From positions 1,488,001 to 1,552,000 of the forward strand of contig JACJDG010000003.1 of the NCBI GenBank assembly GCA_016432725.1: a stretch of DNA of 64,000 bases, in the 5' to 3' direction. The stretch's first letter is position 1. Each line of letters opens with the position of its first letter. Positions 51,757 through 60,825 of this stretch are shown here, one piece after another. The position numbers and the translations under genes were made by a program. The stretch comes from Streptomyces sp. DHE7-1 (lineage in GTDB: Bacteria > Actinomycetota > Actinomycetes > Streptomycetales > Streptomycetaceae). Below the pieces are notes generated by a model. It ran no database searches. It had not been told where the DNA came from and worked only from the letters and a program-made list of their open reading frames with translations.

Positions 51757-51862
51757 CTCTTCCCGTGCTTCCGGTTGGCTGGCGGACGGTCCCCGTCACC
51801 GACGTCGAGCCGGCTGTGGCTCTCGGCGGGCCGTGTGCAGGACACAAAGGTGCCAAAGGCCG

Positions 51863-51868
51863 ATTCTA
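51863..51868 (-). promoter_or_regulatory. Possible -10 element of pheST
   Basis: On the minus strand TAGAAT lies about 107 bp before the pheS ATG, a good match to TAnnnT in an otherwise GC-rich gap. No clear -35 was assigned. I saw neither a T-box nor a Phe-rich leader peptide in the transcript leader. Confidence 0.4.
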
Positions 51869-51902
51869 ACGGCGTGGGGGTGGACGAATGGCCCGTGGGC
51901 CG

Positions 51903-53047
51903 CTAGGCGAGATACGCCGGCGTGCACACGGGCAACGTAAATCGGAACTCGGCGCCGCCGCCGGGGCGCGGCCGACCGTGATGGTGCCGCCGTGGGCTTC
52001 GACGATGCCCTTGACGATGTACAGCCCGAGGCCCGTCCCGCCGCGCTTGCTGCCCCGCCAGAAGCGGGTGAAGACGCGGTTCATGGACTCCTCCGGGATG
52101 CCGGGCCCCTCGTCGCTCACCGTGACCGACGTGGCCGTTTCCTCGCCCTCGCGCGGGGACGGCGCGGGCGTGACGTCAATGGTGACGGTTCCCTCGCCGT
52201 GCCGCACCGCATTTTCCAGCAGGTTGCTCAGCACCTGGTCGACCTTGTCGGGGTCGGCCCACAGGGCGGGCAGCGGCTGCTCGACCCGCAGCAGGAAGCG
52301 GTCGGCCCGCTGGCCGGCGGCGACGTAGGCCTGGATGTGCCGGCCGACGGCCGCGCCGATGTCGACGGGCTGCCGGCGCACCTCGAGCCGCCCGCTGTCG
52401 ATCCTGGAGATGTCCAGCAGCTCGGCGATCAGGCGGGTGACGCGGTCGGCGTCGGCGTCGACGGTCTCCAGCATCAGCCGCTTCTGGTCGTCGGTGAAGC
52501 GTTCCCACTTGGCGAGGAGCGTGGCGGTGAACCCCTTCACGGAGGTGAGCGGGGAGCGCAGCTCGTGGGCGACGGTCGCTATCAGCTCGGCGTGGCTGCG
52601 CTCGGTGCGGTGCCGGGCCTCGGTGTCCCGCAGGGAGACGACCATCCCGCGCACGGGCCCGAGGGGTTCGTCGCGCACGTACCGCGCTGAGACCAGCACC
52701 TCCCGCCCGCCGGGCAGCAGCAGGTTGCGCTCGGGCTGCCGTACCCGGATGGCGAGGCCGCCGTAGGGGTCGGTGAGCTGCCACCAGCGCCGCCCCTCCA
52801 GGTCCTCCAGGGGCAGCGCCTTCTCCAGGTGCCGGCCGAGGGCGTCCTCGGCCCGGATGGCGGTGATGCGCTCGGCGGCGGCGTTGAAACAGGTCACGCG
52901 GCCGTCCTCGTCGGCGGTCACCAGGCCGTCGGGCAGCTCGTCGGGGTCGATGCCGGGACCGGTGCCGGAGCGGCCGGCGTGCCCGGGCGCGGGTGCGCGG
53001 CGCACGTCACGCCCGTCCGGCGCGGTGCTGCTGCCGACCACCCTCAT
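51903..53047 (-). CDS. PAS-domain sensor histidine kinase (frame broken near 51964)
   Basis: About 381 residues, apparently cytosolic. A PAS domain (PDGLVTADEDGRVTCFNAAA, about residues 30-140) precedes the H-box VAHELRSPLTSVKGF, N-box NLLENAVRHG, G1 DEGPGIPEE and G2 GGTGLGLYIV. The last 20 or so codons are out of frame because of a missing base at 51963-51966; restored it ends FRFTLPVCTPAYLA with TAG at 51903-51905. No response regulator gene adjoins it, so it is an orphan kinase. I chose the ATG at 53047, although an open frame extends upstream. Confidence 0.87.
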
Positions 53048-53097
53048 CCCCGTACCCCACCTCTCAGACGGCGCAGGGCCCCGAGCTGGCCACCCTA

Positions 53098-53958
53098 CTA
53101 GCTCTGGGTGACGGAGCGGCACCCTCCGGAGGCGCGCTGGGCACGCGCCGACGCGTAGAGACATACGGCGGCGGCGGTGGCGAGGTTCAGGCTCTCGGCC
53201 TTCCCGTGGATGGGGACGCGCACGACGGCGTCGGCCAGCGCGCGGGTCTCCTCCGGGAGCCCCCAGGCCTCGTTGCCGAACACCCAGGCGGTGGGGCCGC
53301 CCATGGTGCCCTTGTCGAGTTCCTCGTCCAGGTCGCGGTCGCCCGCTCCGTCGGCGGCGAGGATGCGCACCCCGGCGTCCTTCAGCCCCTCGACGGCCCG
53401 CTCGACGGGCACGCCGACGGCGACCGGCAGGTGGAAGAGGGAGCCGACGGAGGCGCGTACGGCCTTGGGGTTGTACAGGTCGACGGAGGCGTCGGTGAGG
53501 ACGACGGCCTCGGCGCCGGCGGCGTCGGCGCAGCGCAGCACGGTGCCGGCGTTGCCCGGGTCGCGCACGTGGGCGAGTACGGCGACCAGCCGGGGCCGGG
53601 CGGCCAGGACGTCCTCGAAGGGGGTGTCCAGGAACCGGCAGACGCCGACCAGGCCCTGCGGGGTGACGGTGGTGGAGATGTCAGCGATGACGTCCTCGGG
53701 GGCGAGGTGCACCCGGGCGCCGGCCTCGCGCGCCGCCCCGACGATGTCGGCGTACCGCTCCGCGGCCTCGACCGTGGCGAACAGTTCGACGAGCGTGGGC
53801 GTCCCGTCCACCCGGTGCCCCGCGGCCTCCCGGACGGCCTGCGGCCCCTCGGCGAGGAACAGGCGGTCCTTGCCCCGGAAGTTCCGCTTGCCGAGCCGCC
53901 GGGCAGCGGCGACACGACCGGACCGGGAGGAGATCAGCTCGGGGCTGACGGGGGGCAT
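53098..53958 (-). CDS. TrmH/SpoU family RNA methyltransferase
   Basis: A 286-residue SAM-dependent 2'-O-ribose methyltransferase. An N-terminal substrate domain (RLGKRNFRGKDRLFLAEGPQ) is followed by the trefoil-knot SPOUT domain with motif 1 RDPGNAGTVLR, motif 2 VFGNEAWGL and motif 3 IHGKAESLNLATAAAV. It probably methylates 23S rRNA or tRNA. Its position between pheS and rplT/infC fits a translation-linked cluster. The start at 53958 is the simplest. A GTG four codons upstream is possible. Confidence 0.92.
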   Translation of the reverse strand: MPPVSPELISSRSGRVAAARRLGKRNFRGKDRLFLAEGPQAVREAAGHRVDGTPTLVELFATVEAAERYADIVGAAREAGARVHLAPEDVIADISTTVTPQGLVGVCRFLDTPFEDVLAARPRLVAVLAHVRDPGNAGTVLRCADAAGAEAVVLTDASVDLYNPKAVRASVGSLFHLPVAVGVPVERAVEGLKDAGVRILAADGAGDRDLDEELDKGTMGGPTAWVFGNEAWGLPEETRALADAVVRVPIHGKAESLNLATAAAVCLYASARAQRASGGCRSVTQS

Positions 53959-54021
53959 CTTCTTCTTCACCTTCAGGAGAACCTCGACGCACGGTTCCAT
54001 CCACCGCGCCGGCAGGGAACA

Positions 54022-54059
54022 GCGCCCCCAAGGGGCGCGGGGAACTGCGCGACCAGCCA
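54022..54059 (+). repeat. Dispersed palindromic repeat, copy 2
   Basis: GCGCCCCCAAGGGGCGCGGGG followed by AACTGCGCGACCAGCCA, the counterpart of the copy at 11421-11457 in opposite orientation. The two share the hairpin and the CGCGGGGAACTGCGCGACC core. It lies in the gap between rplT and the methyltransferase gene. Confidence 0.75.
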
Positions 54060-54102
54060 CGACGGGCCCGCAGTCGAACGAATCGCTCCGCCGGGCAACA
54101 GC

Positions 54103-54133
54103 AGGACCCGCAGGCCGTCACGGCCTACGGGTC
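54103..54133 (-). terminator. Terminator of infC-rpmI-rplT
   Basis: GGACCCGCAGGCC (54103-54115) pairs with GGCCTACGGGTCC (54121-54133) with one G-U type position and a 5-nt loop, 28 bp after the rplT stop. Confidence 0.8.
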
Positions 54134-54161
54134 CATGAGCCGGCCTAGAGCCAGCGCAGCG

Positions 54162-54545
54162 TCACGCGGCCTTGGGCGCGTTGACGTCGCTCGGCAGAGC
54201 CTTCTGGGCGACCTCGACCAGCGCGGCGAACGCGTTGGCGTCGTTGACGGCCAGCTCGGCGAGGATCTTGCGGTCCACCTCGACGTTGGCGGCCTTCAGA
54301 CCCTGGATGAAGCGGTTGTAGGTCATGCCGTTGGCGCGGGCAGCGGCGTTGATGCGCTGGATCCACAGCTGACGGAAGTCGCCCTTGCGCTTCTTGCGGT
54401 CGTTGTAGTTGTAGACCAGCGAGTGGGTGACCTGCTCCTTGGCCTTGCGGTACAGGCGCGAACGCTGACCGCGGTAGCCGGAGGCCGCCTCGAGGATCGC
54501 CCGGCGCTTCTTGTGGGCGTTGACTGCCCGCTTGACGCGTGCCAC
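54162..54545 (-). CDS. rplT: 50S ribosomal protein L20
   Basis: A 127-residue basic protein with the L20 start [20 protein letters not shown], the conserved [15 protein letters not shown] and [20 protein letters not shown]. It binds 23S rRNA early in 50S assembly and in many bacteria represses its own operon through the leader. Last gene of infC-rpmI-rplT, 101 bp after rpmI. Length and frame are normal. Confidence 0.98.
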   Translation of the reverse strand: MARVKRAVNAHKKRRAILEAASGYRGQRSRLYRKAKEQVTHSLVYNYNDRKKRKGDFRQLWIQRINAAARANGMTYNRFIQGLKAANVEVDRKILAELAVNDANAFAALVEVAQKALPSDVNAPKAA

Positions 54546-54646
54546 TTCTTAACTCCTTGTAGCGGGGCCGCGGGGGATACTCACGCGGCCCGGAAACGAA
54601 TGGGTCCCGGTCCAGACGTACGGCGTCGCCAGGGCGACGCCGGGCG

Positions 54647-54841
54647 TCACTTGCCGAGAAGCTTCTTGATCTTCGCGGCGTCGCCCGGGGCCATCTCGGC
54701 GTTGCCGGTGAGGCGACGCGTCACACGGGACGACTTGTGCTCGAGCAGGTGGCGCTTGCCGGCGCGCTCACGGAGCACCTTGCCGGAGCCGGTGATCTTG
54801 AAGCGCTTGCTGGCACCGCTGTGCGACTTGTTCTTCGGCAT
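54647..54841 (-). CDS. rpmI: 50S ribosomal protein L35
   Basis: A 64-residue protein ([20 protein letters not shown] to KIKKLLGK), all features of L35 present. The ATG at 54841 follows GGAGAG. The gene lies between infC and rplT, the standard order. Confidence 0.98.
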   Translation of the reverse strand: MPKNKSHSGASKRFKITGSGKVLRERAGKRHLLEHKSSRVTRRLTGNAEMAPGDAAKIKKLLGK

Positions 54842-54953
54842 AGCGCCGTTCTCTCCTCGTCGGTGGCGCTCCGGTGCCCGGTCGTGAAAACCGGGCACGG
54901 TGGAGCGTCGCTCTTGTTTCGGTTACATCCTCGGGGACTCGCGTCCCCCGGGA

Positions 54954-55616
54954 TCACGCCTCGGCAGGTTCCTCGGCAGGTTCCTCGGACGGCGCCTCGG
55001 CCTCGAGACCGGCCTCGGCGGCGTTCTGCGACTTGCCGGGGTTGGCCTTCGCGTCGGCCTTGCGGGCTTCCTGCGCCTGGCGAGCCTCGGCCATCGCCTC
55101 GGTCTTCTTCTTGTGCGGACCGAGGACCATGATCATGTTTCGGCCGTCCTGCTTCGGGTTCGACTCCACGAAACCGAGGTCCTGGACGTCTTCCGCGAGA
55201 CGCTGAAGCAGTCGGTAGCCCAGCTCGGGGCGGGACTGCTCGCGGCCGCGGAACATGATCGTGATCTTGACCTTGTCGCCCTGCTTGAGGAACCGGACGA
55301 CGTGACCCTTCTTGGTGTCATAGTCGTGCGGGTCGATCTTCGGCCGGAGCTTCATCTCCTTGATGACCGTGTGCGCCTGGTTCTTGCGCGCCTCACGGGC
55401 CTTCATGGCCGACTCGTACTTGAACTTCCCGTAGTCCATGAGCTTGCACACGGGCGGACGGGCGTTCGCCGCGACCTCGACCAGGTCCAGGTCGTACTCC
55501 TGCGCAAGCTCCAGGGCCTTGGCCAGCGGGACGATGCCCACCTGCTCGCCACTGGGACCGACGAGTCGCACCTCGGGAACGCGAATCCGGTCGTTGATGC
55601 GGGGCTCGGCGCTGAT
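54954..55616 (-). CDS. infC: Translation initiation factor IF-3 (start codon ATC)
   Basis: About 220 residues. The N-terminal domain begins [20 protein letters not shown], the C-terminal domain includes [20 protein letters not shown] and [20 protein letters not shown], and the tail is Glu/Ala-rich ([14 protein letters not shown]), as usual in Streptomyces. I place the start at ATC, 55614-55616, because GAGGAGG lies four bases upstream and homologs begin there. The upstream GTG (VAWCYRGG) would force that ribosome site to be coding. A rare start codon lets IF-3 reject its own mRNA, the classical autoregulation known for E. coli infC (AUU). Confidence 0.93.
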   Translation of the reverse strand: MSAEPRINDRIRVPEVRLVGPSGEQVGIVPLAKALELAQEYDLDLVEVAANARPPVCKLMDYGKFKYESAMKAREARKNQAHTVIKEMKLRPKIDPHDYDTKKGHVVRFLKQGDKVKITIMFRGREQSRPELGYRLLQRLAEDVQDLGFVESNPKQDGRNMIMVLGPHKKKTEAMAEARQAQEARKADAKANPGKSQNAAEAGLEAEAPSEEPAEEPAEA

Positions 55617-55698
55617 GGATCCTCCTCGGTAGCACCACGCGACCGCCTGGCGGACAGCCGCGTATGTCTGTTTCGACAGACCAACCGCGCCGAAGCAC

Positions 55699-55729
55699 AA
55701 AAAATGCCCCGGACGATCACAGGCGGGGC
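55699..55729 (-). terminator. Attenuator-like terminator in the infC leader
   Basis: On the minus strand GCCCCG pairs with CGGGGC (55724-55729 and 55706-55711), followed after one base by six T residues (A-run 55699-55704). It lies about 83 bp upstream of the infC start, inside the leader. A U-tract terminator is rare in such GC-rich DNA. This suggests premature termination controlled by L20 or another factor, as in Bacillus infC-rpmI-rplT. The rest of the 362-bp gap to the divergent gene contains no gene I can support. Confidence 0.75.
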
Positions 55730-55978
55730 TCCCAAAACAACCGGAGCACCGCCGCGGAGACCGCGGGGCGCAGTTCGGACGGCTCCATCGTCCGTACGGA
55801 ACGATGGTGGCCGCCTGACCGGAAGACCTGCCGTCCCGGGGGATGGTCAGGTGGGAGATCGGAGCCTCCACTTGTGGGCCGGGCACAGCGTGTCCGGCCG
55901 GTCGTCAACAAGGTTAGCAGGATCGCTTGACAAGGGCTAATTGAGAAGGCGTGACGGGGAGCGCCTATCGTGTGGGGC

Positions 55979-56335
55979 ATGAGTGACACCCCTCCTGAGT
56001 CCCCCGACTTCGACGCGATGACCCGGGACATCGCCGAGGTCCCCGCCGTCGAGGTGATCGTGACGGTCGCCGTCAACCTGATGAGCGCCGCCGCCGTGAA
56101 GCTCGGGCTGAGCGAGGAGGGCGAGAAGTACAAGGACCTGGACGAGGCCCGCAAGCTGATCGGCGCGCTCGCCGGTCTGCTGGACGCGAGCACCACCGAG
56201 GTCAGCTCCTTCCACGCGGCCCCGCTGCGGGACGGCCTGAAGTCGCTGCAGCTCGCGTTCCGCGAGGCCTCGATCGTGCCGGACGAGCCGGGCCAGGGTC
56301 CGGGCGAGAAGTACACCGGCCCGGTCTACGGCTGA
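55979..56335 (+). CDS. DUF1844 family protein
   Basis: A 118-residue protein: SDTPPESPDFDAMTRDIAEV, VIVTVAVNLMSAAAVKLGLS, YKDLDEARKLIGALAGLLDA. It matches the DUF1844 pattern, whose members are widespread next to infC in actinobacteria and of unknown function. TATCGT ends seven bases before the ATG at 55979 with TTGAGA 19 bp further up, so a leaderless transcript is likely. It is divergent from infC. Confidence 0.9.
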   Translation: MSDTPPESPDFDAMTRDIAEVPAVEVIVTVAVNLMSAAAVKLGLSEEGEKYKDLDEARKLIGALAGLLDASTTEVSSFHAAPLRDGLKSLQLAFREASIVPDEPGQGPGEKYTGPVYG

Positions 56336-56360
56336 CCCGTCCCGTACGCGATCGGCGTAC

Positions 56361-57091
56361 TCACTCCCGCACGAACAAGGGCTCGCCCAAAGGCGCGGTC
56401 CCGGCCGGCAGCAGTGCCAGGTCGAGGCCCCGCACCAGGCGGGCCCGCAGTGTCTCGTCGGCGGCCAGCCGCCCGGCGACCGCGCGGGCGGCCTCCGCGG
56501 GCGCGGCGGCCGGATCGAGGACGAGGACGAGCGTGCCGTCGGCCTGCCCGGGGCCGAGGTGGGCACGAAGGACCGCCGGCTCGGCGGCGACGGCGCCGCG
56601 CACGGCCTCGAGGACGGCCGGGTCGGTGAGCGGGTCGGCGCTGGTGCGTCCCTCGGCCAGGGCGAGCAGCGCGGGGCCGGTCAGCTCGAAGGGCACGGGT
56701 CCGGCGAGGTCGAGCACGACCGTGTCGGCCTTCTCGTGCGCGGCGGCCTCGAGCGCCTGGTGCAGGGGGACGGCGACGGGCCGGGCCGACGGGTCCCAGC
56801 GGGCCAGGGACTCGGTGGAGGTGAAGGCGGGCAGGGCCGTGCGGTCGCCCGCCTTGAGGGTCGGCACCGCCATGTCGCTGGTCTTCTCGCGGCGCAGTCC
56901 CCTCTCGTCCTCCTCGGCCTCCCGAGCACGGCCACGACCGGAACCAGCAGCCGGGCGCCCTTCAGCGCCGCGAGGACCGGGTCCACGGCCGTGCGGTCCC
57001 CGGCCCAGGCGGTGAGCGCGGCGCTCAGCCGGGGGTCGGCGGAGCCGTCGTCGTCGGAGTAGCCGGAGTCGGGAATGTTCTTCTTCGCCAC
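56361..57091 (-). CDS. SseB family protein (frame broken near 56922)
   Basis: About 244 residues restored. The GTG at 57091 opens MAKKNIPDSGYSDDDGSADP, then LSAALTAWAGDRTAVDPVLA and ALKGARLLVPVVAVLG. The frame breaks at 56921-56923 and continues AVPTLKAGDRTALPAFTSTE with a C-terminal SseB-like second domain. SseB-type proteins are of uncertain role (the E. coli member has been linked to sulphurtransferase activity). It converges with the DUF1844 gene, a pairing often seen in Streptomyces. Confidence 0.85.
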
Positions 57092-57229
57092 GGTCCCGAC
57101 CCTATAGGCAGGCCCGAGCCGTGCCCGTCCGGGCCCGGAGCCGGATTCACAGCGGACCCGGGAGTTCGCTGACGTGGTTCCCAGGTCCGTCCGACGGAAC
57201 GCACAGCGACCGCCCCGAGCATCGCGGGC

Positions 57230-58243
57230 ATGGAGTCCTCCGGTTCCGGCCGTCGTGGCCGCCGCGCCCGCCGTCCGCTGCTGTCCGCCGTCCTGGCCGT
57301 GGTGGCGTCGGGCGGGGTCGCGGCGGGCGGCACGGCCTGTGTGACGGCGCGCGCGCACTCCGGTGCCGGGACCGTATCGTCGGCCCCGTCGCCGGCGGCC
57401 TCCGGCTCGGCCGCGGCGGGTGAGGAGGCGTCGGTGGAGAGCGCGGCACAGCCGGTGACGGCGGCGGACCGGGAGGCGCTGCTGGCGCGGGCCATGGGGT
57501 CGGTGACCGTCCCGGCGGGGGCCCGGGTGTCGGCGGCGGTGCTGGAGACGGGCTCCGGGCGGAGCGCCGCGTACGGGACGGACACCTTCGACACGGCGAG
57601 CATCGTCAAGGTGGACATCCTGGCCGCGCTGCTGCTCCAGGCGCAGGACGCGGGCCGGGAGCCGACCGCGGTGCAGCGGGCGTACGCGACGAGGATGATC
57701 GAGAACAGCGACAACGCGTCCGCGACCGAGCTGTGGCACGCGATCGGCCGGGCCGCGGGGCTGGACGCGGCGAACGAGCGGTTCGGGCTCACGCACACCT
57801 CGGGCGGCGACGGCGAGCTGTGGGGGCTGACCCGGACCACCGCGGCCGATCAGCTCCTGCTGCTGCGGCAGGTGTTCGGGGAGGACTCGGAGCTGGACGC
57901 CGCCTCGCGCGCATACGTGCGGAAGCTGATGGGGGCCGTGCAGGCCGGTCAGCGGTGGGGGGTGTCGGCCGCCGGTTCCTCGTGGGCGCTGAAGAACGGG
58001 TGGCTGGCGCGCAGCACGACCGGGCTGTGGGACGTGAACAGCATCGGGCGGGTGACGGTGGACGGCACCGAGTACCTGGTGGCGGTGCTGTCGCGGGGCA
58101 CCGCCACGCAGGCCGAGGGGATCTCGCTGGTGGAGGCGGCCGCGAAGGCGGCGGTGTCGGCCTTCACCCGCGCCGGCTCCGCCGCCTCCCCGGGGGCCGG
58201 ATCCGCCGGCCCGGGGACGCGGGCCGGCGGATCCGGTTCGTGA
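57230..58243 (+). CDS. Secreted serine hydrolase, class A beta-lactamase-like
   Basis: A 337-residue exported protein with a basic N-terminus and signal helix (LLSAVLAVVASGGVAAGGTA), an Ala/Ser/Gly-rich linker and a beta-lactamase/PBP fold. The nucleophile motif SxxK is in TASIVKVDILAALL, the SDN motif in MIENSDNASATEL, and a KxG-type motif in ALKNGW. The Ser-Lys pair is intact, but KTG is degenerate, so it may be a D,D-peptidase-like enzyme rather than an antibiotic hydrolase. A signal-anchored or secreted location is likely. The C-terminal tail is Ser/Gly/Ala-rich. Confidence 0.87.
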   Translation: MESSGSGRRGRRARRPLLSAVLAVVASGGVAAGGTACVTARAHSGAGTVSSAPSPAASGSAAAGEEASVESAAQPVTAADREALLARAMGSVTVPAGARVSAAVLETGSGRSAAYGTDTFDTASIVKVDILAALLLQAQDAGREPTAVQRAYATRMIENSDNASATELWHAIGRAAGLDAANERFGLTHTSGGDGELWGLTRTTAADQLLLLRQVFGEDSELDAASRAYVRKLMGAVQAGQRWGVSAAGSSWALKNGWLARSTTGLWDVNSIGRVTVDGTEYLVAVLSRGTATQAEGISLVEAAAKAAVSAFTRAGSAASPGAGSAGPGTRAGGSGS

Positions 58244-58249
58244 GGCCGG

Positions 58250-59131
58250 TCAGCCGTAGGCCAGGCTGAGGGCCAGGTAGCAGGCGAAGGTGGACAGGAC
58301 GTAGTAGGCGGCCGAGGCGGCCGGCCAGCGCGGGGCGCGGGCCCGGAAGAAGCGCCAGCCGGCCCGGGCGGGCAGCAGCAGCGGCAGCAGGGCCAGCGGC
58401 ACCAGCAGCGCCTCCGGTCGGGCCTGCGTGACCAGCAGCAGCACCGCCAGTACGGGCGCGGTGAGCGCCACCGCGACGGTGCCGCCGAGGCCGAGGGTGC
58501 TGACGTAGCTGCGCTCACCCGGCTCGATCCTGCGGGTGATCTTCTTGGCGAACTCCAGGTGGACGGTGACCAGCACGGTGATCACGATGGCCAGCACTCC
58601 CCCGCGGCCGGCGCCCTGCCCGGTGTCGCCCAGGTAGCGGGTGTACAGGTAGACGTGCAGCAGCAGTTGGGCGGGGAAGCTGATCAGCAGACTGAGCAGC
58701 AGCCGGTCGCCCGGCGGCCAGCCCAGGACCCGGTCGGCGGCCAGCACCAGGGCGCAGTAGAGGAGCTGTCCGGCGAGGACCGCGAGGGCGGCGGGGCGGC
58801 CCGCGTTCAGGGCGAGGACGGCGACGGCGCCCACCGCGCACAGCACGAGCAGGTCGCGCTCGCGCACGGCTCCAGAGGCCAGCGGCCGCCGGGGGTTGAA
58901 CGCGCGGTCGTAGGCGAGGTCGCGGATGTCGTCCACGGCCCGCATCAGCAGCAGCGTGACGGTGAGCGTGAGCGCCGCGGTGAGCGTGCCGGGGCCGGGG
59001 CGCCAGGCGGGGTGCGCGGGCTGGACGACCGCGAACAGCCCGGAGACGCCGTAGGCCCACAGGAACGCCAGCGCCACGGACGGCAGCGGCGGGTAGCTGC
59101 CCGCCACGAAGCGGGCCCAGCGGCTCAGCAC
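58250..59131 (-). CDS. UbiA-like prenyltransferase
   Basis: A 293-residue membrane protein with about eight helices. The first Asp-rich motif is AVDDIRDLAYDRAFNPRRPL, which would bind a prenyl diphosphate through Mg2+. The second motif region reads EFAKKITRRIEPGERSYVST, with Glu where Asp is usual. The substrate is not predictable. Its GTG overlaps the P450 stop by 7 bp, so translation is coupled. It is the last gene of the right-edge cassette and could prenylate or cyclise an intermediate made by the others. Confidence 0.8.
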   Translation of the reverse strand: MLSRWARFVAGSYPPLPSVALAFLWAYGVSGLFAVVQPAHPAWRPGPGTLTAALTLTVTLLLMRAVDDIRDLAYDRAFNPRRPLASGAVRERDLLVLCAVGAVAVLALNAGRPAALAVLAGQLLYCALVLAADRVLGWPPGDRLLLSLLISFPAQLLLHVYLYTRYLGDTGQGAGRGGVLAIVITVLVTVHLEFAKKITRRIEPGERSYVSTLGLGGTVAVALTAPVLAVLLLVTQARPEALLVPLALLPLLLPARAGWRFFRARAPRWPAASAAYYVLSTFACYLALSLAYG

Positions 59132-60393
59132 GGCCGGGCCTGTCCGGCCGGGCGGACACGTACGGGGAGTTCCCACACGCCGCGCATGAACATCCGGTCC
59201 CGCCAGCTCAGTTCGGCCGGGTCGACGGCGAGTTCCAGTCCGTCGAGCCGGCCGAGCACGGCGGTGAGGCCTTCCTGGAGCTCCACGCGCGCGTGGGCCG
59301 CGCCGAGGCACAGGTGGCGGCCGTGTCCGAAGCCGATGTGCGGGTTGGGCGAGCGGTCGGCGCGGAAGACGTCCGGGTCGGGGAAGACGTCCGGGTCGCG
59401 GTTGGCCGCGTCGGTGAGCGGGACGACCACCTGGCCGGCGGGCAGGGCGCGGCCCGCCAGCCACACCTCCTCGGTGGTGACGTGCGGCTGGCCGCCGGTG
59501 CCGGCGAACCAGACCCAGCGCACCAGTTCCTCCACGGCGGCCGGGACCGCCGAGGGGTCGCGGCGCAGCCGGTCGGCGAGGCCGGGCGTGGTCAGCACGT
59601 GCAGAACGCACATGGCGAGGTGGGAGGCGGTGGTCTCGCCGCCCGCCATCATCAGGCCGAAGCCGAAGACGGCGATCTCCTCGTCGGTGAGCCTGGTGTC
59701 CGGCGGCGCGGTCAGGAGCTGGGTGAGCAGGTCGTCGCCGGGCCGGCCGGCCTCGACGGCCGCGCGGCGCTCGGTGAGCTGCCCGAAGAAGTAGTCGTAC
59801 ATGAAGGCGTGGGCCCGGGCGCTCTCCTCGGGGGTGAAGCGCCCGGCGGACATCATGACGGTGACCTCGGGCAGCAGCCGGTCCAGGTCGGCCACGGGCA
59901 CGCCGAGCATCTCGCAGATCACCCGGTACGGGAACGGCGTGGTGAACTCGGCGATCAGGTCGACGGGGCCGTCGGCGGCGCGCAGCCGGTCCAGGAGCCC
60001 GGCGGCGATCGCGGCGATGCGCGGGCGGTCCTCCTCGGCCCTGCGGTGGGTGAAGCGGGCCTGCACCCGGCTGCGGCGCCGGGTGTGGGTGGGCGCGTCG
60101 CTGGTGACCAGGGCCAGGGCGCTGGACCTGCGGGCGAACAGCGTGCCGCCGGCCCAGGCCTCGCGGCTGAAGCGGTCGTCGGACAGGACGGTCCTGACGT
60201 CCTCGTGGCGGGTCACCAGCAGCGCGTCCCGGCCGTTCCCGAGCCGCACCGGCACCAGCGGCTCCTCGCGGAGGCGGGCCAGCCGGCCGGGGTCGAGGCA
60301 GATGCCGGGCAGGTCGGGGAAGGGGTAGGCGGGCGGCTCCCGGTCCGGGCCGGCCCCGGTGACCGGGCACCGCAGGGTGGGCGCGCCGGTCAT
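59125..60393 (-). CDS. Cytochrome P450
   Basis: A 422-residue soluble P450. The I-helix oxygen motif is MMAGGETTASHLA, the K-helix ExxR lies in EELVRW, and the heme ligand loop is FGHGRHLCLG (Cys about 362). Start is ATG at 60393, which overlaps the SnoaL-like gene (ATGA). It should hydroxylate or otherwise oxidise a product of this cassette. No ferredoxin gene is visible, so electrons would come from elsewhere. The frame is intact. Confidence 0.95.
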   Translation of the reverse strand: MTGAPTLRCPVTGAGPDREPPAYPFPDLPGICLDPGRLARLREEPLVPVRLGNGRDALLVTRHEDVRTVLSDDRFSREAWAGGTLFARRSSALALVTSDAPTHTRRRSRVQARFTHRRAEEDRPRIAAIAAGLLDRLRAADGPVDLIAEFTTPFPYRVICEMLGVPVADLDRLLPEVTVMMSAGRFTPEESARAHAFMYDYFFGQLTERRAAVEAGRPGDDLLTQLLTAPPDTRLTDEEIAVFGFGLMMAGGETTASHLAMCVLHVLTTPGLADRLRRDPSAVPAAVEELVRWVWFAGTGGQPHVTTEEVWLAGRALPAGQVVVPLTDAANRDPDVFPDPDVFRADRSPNPHIGFGHGRHLCLGAAHARVELQEGLTAVLGRLDGLELAVDPAELSWRDRMFMRGVWELPVRVRPAGQARPC

Positions 60394-60825
60394 CGCAGCC
60401 ACCCTCGGCGGGCTCGAGCTCCTGGTCCGGGGCACCGTGCCAGTACTCGTGGAAGGAGGCGCAGCGGCCGTCGGCGGCGAAGCGGAGCACCAGGCAGCCG
60501 GCCGCGTTGCGTGGCGCGCCGGTTTCCGGGTCGTACAGGACGCACCACCATTCGACGGCGGCCCGCCCGCCGGAGACGACGGGCTCGCCGAACCACATGC
60601 GGGCGTCCTTCTGCCGGGACAGGGTGGTGCGCCAGTGCGCGGCGACGGCCTCCCGGCCGGTGTGCGGGGCGCCGTAGGGGCCCTGGTGGTAGACGGCGTC
60701 GTCGGTGAAGAGGGCGGCGACGGCGTCCGCGTCGCGGGCCCGCCAGCCGTCCTTCAGGGCGTCGATCCACCGGTCCACGGCGGTCGTGGCCCGGGCGCCG
60801 GGGCGAGGGTCTGCTGCTGGGTCAT
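60390..60825 (-). CDS. SnoaL/NTF2-like protein (two frame breaks)
   Basis: About 145 residues restored. It starts MTQQQTLAPAPG at 60825, overlapping the ketosynthase stop. The frame shifts near 60789-60794, continues as the NTF2-like fold (WIDALKDGWRARDADAVAAL, DDAVYHQGPYGAPHTGREAV, EWWCVLYDPETG, SFHEYWHGAP) and shifts again near 60402-60404 so that it ends WLR with TGA overlapping the P450 start. Fold members include polyketide cyclases and small isomerases. As sequenced, the frame would run on through the P450 region, which is an artefact. Confidence 0.82.

Noticed and set aside
51757..51902. T-box or Phe-rich leader peptide controlling pheST
   Set aside because: No T-box core and no run of Phe codons are visible in the leader.
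58250..60778. An apparent 842-residue protein joining a SnoaL-like start to a UbiA-like end
   Set aside because: The middle is out-of-frame reading of the P450 gene. It arises from a frame break in the SnoaL-like gene.
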